From Syngnathus acus (taxonomy: Eukaryota > Chordata > Actinopteri > Syngnathiformes > Syngnathidae), in NCBI RefSeq assembly GCF_901709675.1, contig NC_051106.1:1214001-1278000 (forward strand): 64,000 nt of DNA. Direction: 5' to 3'. The position numbers were made by a program, and so were the translations under genes. Shown in pieces: positions 1 to 12,400 of this stretch (its first letter is position 1; every line of letters starts with the position of its first letter). Under the pieces are notes generated by a model. That model saw only the letters and a program-made list of their open reading frames with translations, had not been told where the DNA came from and searched no databases.

Positions 1-3000
1 TCCAGGGCAAAACTTTTACTGTTTACTCCCATTCTACCTCTTGATGTTGGCACTCCTGTGAACCAGTCGTTCAGAATTTTAGCTTTCCTGCAAGGACTCA
101 TTTCAACAATGTGCCTTACTGTATGTACGTCTCAGGCCACGTCCACACATTCAGGAACTTGTGAGCCAATCACAATGAGGTTTTCAAAAAACACCTCTCT
201 TTGTACACAAGAATCCATTTGTCGAGTTTGGTGTCCATATCAACCAATCTGAAGGCTGAAAAAGCTACATCAGCAGTTCCCGCTGGTCATCCATTTTCTA
301 TAATACCGATTCATACCAAACACCATTTAGACCCTTCAACGACCCCAAATTTTTGGGAACGTAGCAGCCAAGATTTAAAGCCAGAACCTCTCAACGATAA
401 GGTTGACATGTAAAACACCAGAGGCGTAGCCAGGAATTTTTCCAGTAGGGGCGCACGCCCACAGGAAAAAAAATCGAACATCACCCACGCCGTTCGCTGA
501 TCGCTAAAACAACATCCGGGTCCGGGAGGCAAACGGTGAATGGATAACATCGCGCACATAGAATAGCGCAAGCACATTCGCGCAAGACCGAAAGAAAAAA
601 ACGGCATGAAAATGAAGAATCGAAAAAGCTCGATTTTTTTTCAACCGGGGCGCAGGGAGTCCTAACCGGGGCGCCGCCCCGGCTCGCCCCGGCTTGGCTA
701 CGCCTCTGTAAAACATATAGACCAAAAACTTTGGCCAGTACATAACCCCAACGTTTTCTTGAGGACCAATGGCCCAAATGCAAGTAAACGAAAAACAGCC
801 TAATGCAAGAAAACGAAAAACAGCCTTTCTGACAATATCTGCGTTGATGTGGACATGGCCTGAGGCTACTTGAGCGTCATACACTCAAGCACACAAACCC
901 GACCCACCACAGCCCTTCTTCTGTGCTCTGGCTTCATGTTTCCTCGCAGGGTGACAAGCAAGTAGCCAGGGAGGGGCTGGCAAGCAGGACGACGGAGGAG
1001 GGGGAGGGGTGGGTGGGGTGGATGAGGAAGCACCGCCTACGTCACTCGTCCATTGGGAGGAGCTTCCACCTTGTTTTGTCCAAGGCTGGTGCAGCTGGCC
1101 AATTGCGTGAGACCTATGCTCGCTCCTGTGACTTGTTTTTCAGTCTTTCTCTTCTGTGTAGAAAGACCGAGAGCATACAGAGGAGGCTGACCAATGAAAT
1201 ATTATTTGTTATTTAATTACAGAGAACGCTGCAGTGTTATTTATACGTGTGTTGGGGTTATATAAGCACAAAAGCTGTATGTTGTAGAGAAAGCTCTTTA
1301 TATATATATTTAAATGTAAATGAATGAAGGATACGTTTACTGGTAATAATTCATATAATGTATTTTATAGGTTTTATTAACCAATACAGAAACTACAAAA
1401 ATAACACTTGTCCTTTTTTAACTACCGACAAAACATACATGTGCACGCAAACACAGACTGACTTGTTCAATACACTCCCTTTACCTAATAATTTTAAGAA
1501 ATAATGTTAACATGATAGCAGCATTGCGTAAGTCATTTGAACATAAAGGAAAAAAAGGACAAAAGGTAACTAATTTGTCAACTCAAACCGCTGAGGATAC
1601 AAAAGCTCGGCGAAGGTTGCTCTCTGGTGGTTAAACGACCGTAATGCAGGTCCACTATTGTGCACAACGTTCTCTGTTTATGATGGCACGGATATGACGT
1701 CTTGAGGGACGAATATGCAGCTACGCTGTTTCTCATTGGACTTACAACTATTTGTCATGCGAAGATTTCCTAGTGTCTAAACTTGTAAATAAAAAAAAAA
1801 ACTTAGGCTGGTTCTTGTCTCCAAATCTTAATTCATCATCCATTCAAAAGCGTCGTGGAAATTAGGTGGTAACCCTGCAAGATATACAAAACAAATCAAG
1901 CATGTGACAGATAGACTAAATAAGTACAAAACCATAACCTTGCAGTTGAATTGCATGTTTTTTTAACTCCTTTCTGCCAACCTTAACTTTGCTCTCCTTT
2001 TTCATCTTCAATGATACTCCTTAATCTTCCTGCACTTCATCTCTCCTGTGCTGTGGCAAGTGGCTAAAGCATGTGGCTCTTGCAATTGTCAGCTGCGCAT
2101 ATCGCCACGAAAAACGTGGAACGCTTTGGCAACTTTGACAGAAACTCTTGCCTCGAAGTGCCTTACAGATCAGTTTTGATCGCATCTTCTTGAGAGGTCT
2201 TCTTGATATATTTTTAAATGTCAAGACAATAACCGCTTTGAATCAAAGAACATTTTATGAATCCGTTTTTACGAGAGGTTTGCGGGCCCAAAGAATTCTC
2301 GGGCAGGCAGCTGCTTGTGTTTGTTTCCTATACTTTCCTCCTTCATCCTGACCCTCCACGTTTTGCCGGCATATTAACTGTCATTACTCATTCTGCTCAC
2401 AAAACTCGTTTTATGGCTCAGCTCATCTGAAAATATGAAAGCAGCCCAGTAAAAGCAGAAGCCAGCAAGACCAGAGTCGCTTGGGATCGATGCGCGCATT
2501 TGCTGCAGACATCGGTCACGGCGGGGCTGCGGGTGTGGTCCAATAAAAAAAAAAGCCTGCCCGCAGTACGGCCGGCCCCGCTCGTCTGGCTTCTCACGAG
2601 ATGGCCGACATCAGTTGACTGCAGCAAATGAGAAAAAGAGGCAAGCCTGGTGTTGTGCCGCTGACTCAGCAAAAGCCCATTGAACTTCCTCAGAAGACGG
2701 ATAGATGGCGCCACTTAGCAATTTGTTTGTGTCAACACAATTTCACCACCTCAAAAGTTCTGTAGTGGGATCTTTTGGTCTGCAGTAACAACAGGCAAGG
2801 GATGCCATTTTTGAAGAAGTAAAAGTGCAGATGGTTGGACTGGAAAGCAAACGAACGCATCTGAACCTCCAGTCCAAACTAGTCAGTTTAAAGGCCTCAG
2901 CTTTTGAGTAGTCTTGTTGGGAGAAAGGCGAGGGGACGCATTTCTTGATGTGATTATCCATAAAGTATTTCCAAGACGGCGTGGAGAGTCGGGTAAAGGT

Positions 3001-6000
3001 CCGGAATGTGACCTGAACATGCAAACATTCATTCACGTGGAAATGGATTTGCAATGCCATCTCATGACTGATGCCGTTCACTTTTCACATGATGCTACAG
3101 TATCTTCTTGTTGTTGTTTTTCTTCCATTCTCAACAAAATCATGTGACATGCTCAGTCAGATGAGAACATTTTACAATCGTAGTGGAAATGCGGAAGCGT
3201 ATTCTTCTCCCCACTTTTTGCGACAAAGTTCTCCTTCCTTGTTTGTCAACTGGTTGAAAAGTCCAAAGATTCTCTGATGGATTGAAACCTTTCCATCTTC
3301 AAGTCCGACATTGTGCACGTCAACAATGCAATGAATTCCATTTCAGTTTCAGATCTTGAACATTTGCCCACGTTGTCTCTTCAAGTCAAGCTTTTCAACA
3401 AGCAAGCGCTTCTGATTGCAACGATGGGCCGGAAAACAGCAATGGGAACGTTCAATCTCATTTCCTCTACGTTAATTCTAAATAAGGCTAATGAGGCAAG
3501 CGGTCTCGCCCATGTGGAAGTACACGCGTGGACAGGCGTCACGTGGTCGTCACATGAGAGGGGGCGGTTTCGGCACGCGGATGAAAATACTGGCGTCCAC
3601 GCTCACAAGCGTCTGTCTACAGGTCATGAAGTGGAGCGGGTTGGACGCTGGTTTCCATGGCAACCACAGCCTCTTGAACTTTGCATCGTGCATTTTAATT
3701 GGAAACAAGTGGATGTTTGCAAACGCAACTAAATGATTCCAAGTGGAGATAATGAACACGAGCAAGAGGCCTCAGTCACAGCAAACGACATTAGGCGGCC
3801 GGCCGACGCTCTTTGGCCCTCGCTTCCCCCGGCAGCCAGCACGGAGTGGCCGCTCCGAGTGACGAGACGCTTCGTTAGGGTCAAGCTGCTCGTTCTGTTT
3901 TGGGAAACTTAATTCACATGATGTCACAGCATCAGTGATGAAAAGTCCTTTGATGGCAAAACATGACAACGATGAAGAAGAAAAGAGGGAAATCAGATTT
4001 GAATTAGCATGAACGCTGGCAGATGTTTGTGTCCAACTTTGTGAGCACATTTAACGACAGATTTAAAGAATATGAACCTGAGCCATGTGAACAGTACAGC
4101 CCGTGAAAACAAGAATTTCAACGTAAGCGTTTCAGCGGCTCAGCGGAAAATTAGATCTCGGCCTCATGCCCAGGAACCTGAAGAATTTCCAATGCTAATG
4201 TGAGGCGAGGCTGACGCTGATATAAATCAGCATCACTTATTTACTGTGTCGTTTTTACGCATCTGAGGATAATGCCATTTTAATCAACTAATCAAACAAG
4301 AATGTGGAGATCTGTCCATGGAAGAGCCACAGACACGGGAAGAGTGGAACCTTATCCGCTCATTCCTCATGTGCTCATTGCCTTTAATGGTCAGTTTGAG
4401 GTGAAATGAAGGTAAAAACATCCCCAAATGGACCAGCACCAATAGGACGAAACGGCAAATATTTCAAAAGACTTCCAAGTGCAATCGGGCCCAACGACAG
4501 AGAGGATCAAATAAGTACCAAGAAGATGAAACACAGAAATGGGAAGCACCAATGTTATGGAAATAAATGTCAGAGGATCGAGTGGGCAAAAGAGCCACAG
4601 GACTATGCCCAAATGGACCAAATACTGAGATGTCCAATCTCTGAAAAGGCGACTCGCAGTTAGGTCATGAATCTAATTCTGGATCACGTCCATAAACAAG
4701 TCATTGTGTCACACGACGAACTGAGTGGCGGCCTCGCAGGGTCGGAGGTGTGATAAAACGTGCGCCGGCGTGTAATGAGGCTGACTGACGAGATGCTGAT
4801 CTTGCAAGAAGAAGGCCTGCTGGCAGCATCCAAGCGCTTGGATTGACAGCGAGAGACATCCATCAGACCGGTGGCAGAAGGTGGGGCAAATTTGGGATGA
4901 GGCTGCCAATACTTAAGGAGACCCGTTTCCAATGATGCCACAATGGTCAGGAAATGCTCATTCCTTTCCTCTGCAGCCATAAAACTGAGAAGCTGTACCA
5001 ATGCCCTTTTGAAGGTGAGCCAGAAATAAATGCTGCATCACTTTGGCTGCAGGTGGACTTGAGGGATGAGCTCATGCGATCATCTTGAATGCGGCAATAG
5101 TGAGAACTGTGGCGCTATCACGGTGGCGGATCTGCGTGCCAACCCATTAAAAAAATCTCGTGCTACGTGCTGTCATTGTTTCCCGAAAGGCGACACTCTG
5201 GAAACAGCAGGTGACAGCGCCGGTTGAATAGTGAAGGCAAAGCAAAGAGCCGGCTACCTGACACCCGGTCTTCCTCGCATCGCCCTGCTATCGATCCACG
5301 AGGCTAATGCACCATCGAGTTCATGTGGGCTCCACTTAGCGCTGACGATATCTTTGCATGTCCGCATTCAAATGCGCATTTCTGAACGTCTGCTCAAGAT
5401 TAGGTGCGCACATCCCAATGGACCGATGAGCAATATTAGAAGAGCCCACCTGTCCTACGGGCAAAACACGTCTGACCGTTATCTTCTCCGTTTGTGTCCT
5501 TATGCTACTAATGAGGTTAGCGATGGCGGGAAGGAAGTGGCGAATCCGTTTTTTAGCTCAGAAACGCGGTGACGGTTACTTGAGGCGGGAGCGCAAATGC
5601 TCTCCAGCTAGTTTCTGAAATGATCACAATGTCCATGTAAAAAAATGACAACAGTCCACGCTTTGCAAAAAAACATACTTGTCGACCGATTTCACAAGCA
5701 AAACAAAAAGCACCAATGTTGTATTCTTTGTCCATGACAAGACCTTTGCTTAATTTCACAATAAATCCAAATTAAGAAGGTGTATGATTGTGTTGTGACG
5801 TTTTATAGAGGCACGTTAGCCGAAATGTGGCTACAGAGTTAATTGGAGCACTGAATGGCAACGAGGAGGCACCCGGCGGAGGCATCGGACTTTCCAAACT
5901 TCTCAGACTGGCTTCTTGCCTTGTGTCTGATTGAGTCGACATGGCTAGATGTGTCTCCACAAAGGAGGGCTTGAAAAACTGCACAGACACGGCAGCAAAT

Positions 6001-6149
6001 CCACTTATGGACTCTTATCAGTGCACCATACACGCATGCACACAGACACCTTCGCAAACATGCATAAACATCCAAACAGACACAACACACACTCACATGC
6101 ACGCACACACTCCATCAGAGCTGCAGCTGAACGTCCTTGTCCGATGAGA
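1..6149. other. Upstream non-coding DNA, no gene seen
   Basis: I see no exon-like pattern (acceptor, open frame with protein character, donor) that I could tie to a known family. Short open frames here have random composition. A hAT-type element occupies 419-709 and is listed separately. The rest is unique-looking AT-rich DNA with small simple repeats. Confidence 0.6.
419..709. mobile_element. hAT-type non-autonomous DNA transposon
   Basis: A 291-bp element with inverted termini. The left end reads CAGAGGCGTAGCCA and the right end is its exact reverse complement over 14 bp. It is flanked by a near-perfect 8-bp target duplication (taaaacac at 411-418, taaaacat at 710-717). An 8-bp duplication and CAG-type termini fit the hAT superfamily. 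The interior is GC-rich near the right end and has no transposase frame, so it is a MITE-like relic. Confidence 0.8.
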
Positions 6150-6484
6150 GCAATCAATGAGAAAGAAGGAGGGAGGAAGAGGGGAAAGAAAAGGGACGAG
6201 GAGTCTGCGCTGAGAGGGGGCGGCGGCGGATGCAGACGATGGGTGGGGATGGCGGGTTGGTGGGGAGGGGGAGGCAGCTCCTCCCACAAGCAAGTTATCG
6301 AGCTGCGCTGGAGGTCCGTGATGCTGACAGGGCGAGCCAGTCTTCAGACGGCAGCCATCTCGTCGGATCCGGGATCAGCCCAAGAGGAAAGGAGAACCCT
6401 ACCGCCGCCCGCCACGCTGCCATCCGGCCGCCTGTCCCGCCCTTTACGACTTAGGAGCCTGTCCTCTCTGCAGCCGCCGCCATC
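6150..6484 (+). promoter_or_regulatory. Probable GC-rich promoter / 5' UTR of ahnak2
   Basis: The stretch just upstream of the ahnak2 start codon is much richer in G+C and CpG than the flanking DNA, with G-rich runs near 6215-6280 and CpG-rich sequence near 6400-6480. I see no convincing TATA box. The transcription start cannot be placed from sequence, so this is an inference from position and composition. Confidence 0.4.
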
Positions 6485-9400
6485 ATGTGCGACTGTTTCC
6501 ACCTGGCCTTCCCTAACTGGCACGGCGCGCCCTCTGGCACAGGTGAACATCTTTCCCTTTGGATCTGACATTGAATGCTTTTTGGGGGGCTTCACGGTGG
6601 TACAAGCGGTTAGCAGTCTGCCTCACAGTTCTGAAGTTCAGGGTTTGAGTCTTGCCTGCCTAGGTACTCTGGCTGAACCACCCCACCCCAAAATTCATGA
6701 TAGCTTGACTCTAAATGATATGTCAATCGCAAGGCCCGGAGGCAAGAGCCGAATCATTTTGATATTGTGCCATACAAAAGCAAGTTGACTTTCATGTTTG
6801 ATAGAGTTGTTTGATTTCATTTAGGCAAGAAAGTAGAATTTTATCTTGCATTGTAGAGTTTTTTTAATGAAATCCTTTCAAGGTGAAGTGGCAATTGTAT
6901 TTGGTTGTCAATAAACTATATATACTGTCATAACAAAATGCACAACGTAGCAATATGAGGAGGTGAATCAACAGCTATGATTTTCAATCTTAGCTACGAT
7001 GACAATGAGCCGCAAATTGTTCGTGGGTGTTACTTCATGTCAACTGGCGACAGGTCCATTGCTTGTCACGATGCGTTCTGTGACTGGCTGGCGACCAATC
7101 CAAGGTGTACCTCGCCTCTCTTGTTCAAAGTCAGCTGCGATGGACTCAGGCTAAGGGTGTTCTACTTAAGGCCCAGGGGCAAGACTCGGCACTGCATATC
7201 ATCTCTCGAGGTCCACTAAAGCAAACGAGGCGTGTTGCCTTAGAACGGATTCGCTCTTTTCTTTTTGCCACAAAATCTAGACTTAAACGTGAAGCGTGTT
7301 TTTTAAGCATTTGTTCGAACTAGACCAGACCACTATTTAACAGAAATTATGATTCCAAATTCAATTTGATGTGATGAAGAAAATTACAACAGCAATTGAA
7401 AGCAGGTGATCTTTTGCAGTCCACCACAAAAATGAATTTGACACCTCTCGGGTGGGCAGTAGAAGAAACACAGATGGATGCTTGGCCTGAACAACATGCT
7501 GACTCAGCGGCAGCGTGTGTGTGTGTTTGTGTGCCTGTGTGTGTGTGTGTGTGTGAGCGACAAGCAAGCGTGCGTGCGTGCGTGTGTCTGTGGTGCTAAT
7601 GCCAACCTGCAGTGAGCGCTGGGTGTGTCGTCTGCAGAGATGTCATCATCCCTTCTGGCGAGCTGGCCATCCTGCAGCTGCTGCTGCTGCTGCACAGAAG
7701 CGCTTCCTGTGGCACCCAAAGCGCAGCTGCACCAGACTAAAACAAAAAAAATAAATGATGCGCCACCTATAAAAAACATTGCAGCAGATGCCGAGCGGGG
7801 TGAACTCGTTCTTTTACTCCTCATCCTGCTGACTTGCCTGCTGATGCGGCACATGTGCTCGACGCCTCAAGGCGGTTAGATGCAATGGGGGTCAAAGGGG
7901 CAAATTCTTGCAGGCTTTACGTTACGAGCACATTACGGTGATGCGGTGGCACACGATGCCGCCTTTCGTGCAGACTTTGACTCGCAACCGGTGCCCTAAT
8001 AGTGGTCGGAAAGCGAGCGGGAAGGGAATCTGGCGCAAAACTCTTTGATTCTGTCAGTCGTGGTTCCTTTTCATAAGATTCAAACTTCAGAACAAAGTTT
8101 CAAGTTGGCTGAAGACCCAGTGATCGCATTTCTTGAGTAATATGTTTGGGATGCTAGTAACAGCTGATGACATTTTCCAGTTGCCTGACGCTCATCGACC
8201 TCTGTCATTTTGCCCACGCTTTCAAAAAAGCACCTTAGTCTCAGGTTCTGTAATGTCTCCGAGAAGATGACAAAGTGTCCATTTTGTTTGTTTAGGACGT
8301 AAGACACTCAAGGTCAAGGTCAGAGGGGGTGTTTCAACTCATTCTTGACATTGACATTCTGGAGCCGACTTCGAAAATGGGAAAATCACTTGGGCAAATT
8401 CCTCACCCACATTTTATTGCATTGGTGCCTTTTATATATAAAACTGAATATATAAAAAAATACCAGTGAAAAGATGGCTTTCACAGACGGCGTGAAAATA
8501 GCTAATTATCCTAAAATGCTTGGCAATACTTTTCTAATGGTAAATCGATTGTAACGTTTGATAGTCTTCTATATGTCATGATATCCATCAAGAAATGAAA
8601 AACACAAAAGAAATACATTTGGAGACACCTAACAAGTGATAATGAGTCCCCAGGCTGAAACATACAGAAATTCAGAAAAATATTAAACAAATCTATATGC
8701 ATTAAAAAAAAAACACTGGTTCTACCGTTCTTGTTGCCATGGTAATGAGGTCAAATTGCAAGGAGAGTTCAGTGGAGGGGTGTTTACACAATCACTTTGT
8801 GGAAATAAGCAGTTTCAGATAGAAAATTTTGAGATTACTTTGAAGAATTAGCTTCAATTTCTTGTTTCAGTGGATGAGGATATTGTACACTGAGAGCTCG
8901 AGGTTGAAATCCAATTGTGTTTCTGGGCTGAAATCCAATTATAAATAACATTCGCGGTGGAAGCGGCTTGTGTCCGAGTGCAAGCGAGCGGCCGTGTGAC
9001 CTTTGACGACTTGGTCGAGTTAAGCGAGACCATCAGACAGAAAACAATCCTCTAACCGCTTTAGCTTTTGTTTCTGCGAGACATCACGATCGGCATCGAA
9101 CGTGAACGTGAACGTCGTCGGTAAAACAAACAAACGAGATAAGGCAGAGAGCGCTCTGAGACAAGCGGAGCCACACCCACGTCGAGAGCTGCAGTGTCAA
9201 CCTGCAGCAGATCATCTGCAGTGTGCCCTGCCGCTGACAAAATGCCGCTTCAGTGTGTCTCAACCGTGAGGTGCATTCTTCCGACGGCCATCGATATAAG
9301 CGGCCATGCGACAATCTAAATGTTGACTTTTCAATGTTGTATAAACAATCAAGCGAGTGCCTGCCCACCCATCAAACCAACCAGCCGGGTCAATCTTTTT

Positions 9401-12400
9401 CTGAGTGTTATATTTCTGAAAATGTACCTGGATGCGAGATGCTTATTATTATTATTAACCATTTATGACTTCAGTGTTGCTCATTTACATCATAGCCACC
9501 CCCTGCTGGCGGTTCTCTGCGCAAGTTGTGTAGCAATTATGTCTGCGACTTGTGCCGCACAAACAGATTTCGCCGGACTAACTGAATTGAGTTGAATGTG
9601 GAATTTCGTAGACGTCACAGTCAGAACCGGGCGTTTGCACCGTTGTGGGAGTGAACGTGGCCGATTAGCTTTGGGGCCACGGAAGACACCTGTCCATTTT
9701 CTCTACTGCTTGTTCTCACTAGAGCGGTGCAAAATTGCAGACTGAAAAGTGTACGTTAATTCTTGATCTTTTGCTAAATCATTTTATTACGATAACTGAC
9801 ATAATTATGTCTCCTTGAAGGTCTGCGCAGTAAGCACATGGCAAATATTTGAGAAAGGAGTTCCTCTTATGTGCACTGCTGGACAGTGAGTGAGTCACGT
9901 AAAGCCCGTCACACACAGCCACTGAATGGAACAGCACCTCATCAGCGCCGCGCACGACAATGATTGTAGCCCTGACACCGCCGGACGGCATCTGCCTGCT
10001 ACCTTTATTCCATCTAATCCACTTCACGCCAATATCCTGGAACATCAGGATGAAGGCAGAGGTGATGCTTGCAACTCACAACTATTAACACAGGCGTATC
10101 AGAAACGCAACAACAGAGCTGAGGTTTGTTGTAGCAGCTGACAAAAGCCGACTGGGAGAAAGCTACAAAAACAAAATAGTGGGTTGAAGTCGACATGAAA
10201 ATTGAACGACTTCCAACATAGTTATTTATCTTTTATTGATTTTACAAATTATTGACTAATCTAAAGTGTTGAAAATGGCTCACCCTCTTTCACAATGCAA
10301 TGCTAGCAGTGGAACAAATTAGCCGTTTTGGGGATCAACTGAAAAGCGACTATTTTGGAGCCAGCGTACATACGTACAAGTACATCAGCGAGAGAGTTAG
10401 AAGACTGCCCGTGTGAAAGGCATCATAGGCAGCCGGAACTTGGGTGTAAAGTTTGACTTTCGACACCCAACATCCACACCCCTCTGTGTCCACACATACG
10501 GAAGGTGAGCGCGTGTACTGCCACCTTTTTTGTCTGTACCAGGCTGAACAAATCATTTGAGGCACTGGTTGCGTTCAGAAGTGCCTGGGGTCAGTTCCAG
10601 GACTTGAATAAATAACATCAGCAGGTAGGTGAACTGCTTAAGTCAATATGTTGGTTATTCAGACTTTTGATTCAATGTAGAGATTAGATGGTGAATGTTC
10701 CATTGGGTCAAATGAATGTGAACCAGTGTTTCTTCTTATCATCATGATTTGATGTTGTTGTTTTGCCCCCCAAAGCGAACAGAGCGCCATTTCTTAACAC
10801 ACTAACGCACTTAAAGAAGCAGTCGGAGCTCACATGACAAAGGTTAGCACAGTGTGTGAGGTCTTACTATGTCAGTTGGTAAACAACAAGGCTTCTGACA
10901 GCAACAATAAGTAACCAGATGCATATGTAGTCTGATCTTTCCTTTTTGGAAATGTGTCTCATGTATGGATCAATAAAGAGGATCACTTAAGAGAACATGG
11001 AGGAGATGGCCCTCGGGGGGATTTGTTGCCAGGAAGAACCCGTCAAAGTCTCTACGCAGCAAACTTCAGGCTCCAGTGAGATACAACAAATGTTGAAGGA
11101 GTCTTTCGCGTTTCTGTCCGTAGGAGCTGGGCGAAGGCTGAGAGCACCAGACCTCGGCTCAGAGGACCATTCGGTGAGTCTGAATATATATTTGAGTAGA
11201 ATGGATTCATAGGAACCAGTTGTTGGATCTTGGATATTTGAAGAGGCAGATCTCAAATGAGTACAAATGCCACAGACTCTGAGTCTGAAATGTACAGCTA
11301 CTGAGAAGAAGATACCCGTTTTGAAATGTAGAGCGTAAAAGTAAAACGTTGACAGACAAATACGTGGTAAAGTAGAGATAACTGAAAATCAACTTAAGCA
11401 CAGTCCCAAAGAATTTATTATTCGTTACTTCCCATGACTGAAGGACTATCACAGCTTTTGTTGGCTCAGCAAAGTGTCATTTTCACACCTTTTGCTGGAT
11501 ACTGGAAATGCGAAGTAAAAAAAATTCAGAAATTAAAGCACGAGCTACCTATCTGCGTCATCTACAGGCATGTGACGAGCCGTCTCATTTCACCGAGGGT
11601 GAGAGACCACGCCCTCAGGGATCGTCCCCCGTGGAAGAACATCCGGAGACGGAGAAATATAGTGACAGCGACAAGGAGGTAACGCACAGGAAAGTGGAAA
11701 GGGGCCACCAAACTGGAGTCTGATTGACTAGAGAAATTTTCTCCTCAGCTCAGGAACTCATTTGAGTCGACTGTAATTCTTCTTGTGTTTGACACCACAG
11801 AGAGCACGCTCTTTCCTTTAAAAATACATTCTAGTTTTCATCATTGATGTTTTCACTATAAAACACACAACTCTGACACGCTATGCGACCTGACCAAAAT
11901 TAAAAGGCCCACAGAGATTGAAAGTTGCCCCCCCCCCCCGACTCTCACAAATGTAAGCTCACAGTTATCCGTGTATAATTCAACCAAGAGAAGAAATAAA
12001 GGCGGTAACTGTGTTTGCTGACAGCATTGTTGCGTTTGGTGTAGGAAGATGACCCACACCATAAGCGAGGCAAGGGGAAGAAGGGTAAAAGGTCCAGCTT
12101 TGGCTGTGGATTTGACCGCCGCTCGACCCCAAAGATGAGCAAACTGAAGGTGAGTCAATTTCAATTTCTCCAGCTTGATAAACAGCGACCTGATAGAGTT
12201 TTTCCCACTCTACCTTTTATGCAAGAACCACACGTGAGACAGTTTGACCATTTTACGCTTGCAAGCGGCGAAAGGCATCAGCACCCTGTGTGGTACAGAG
12301 GTGCTTGAAAGCAGTCTGACTTTCACCTCTTGCAAGGGACTATTTATTGAGAGAAAGTAGGGTGGGGGTGAGACTGAACAGGTTTCGGGGGTCACCTCTG

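Larger units (their letters stand above)
6543..11123 (+). other. ahnak2 intron 1
   Basis: This 4.6-kb intron opens with the donor CAG/GTGAAC and closes at the acceptor ccgtag/gag. Besides a SINE fragment and a (GT)n tract near 7515-7556, I see no conserved coding segment. Open frames here are short and lack protein character. Confidence 0.7.

Noticed and set aside
5949-6788. Long + strand open frame overlapping ahnak2 exon 1
   Set aside because: It is in another frame from MCDCFH, has low-complexity His/Gly/Arg-rich sequence and runs through a donor site and a SINE fragment; most likely a GC-composition artefact.
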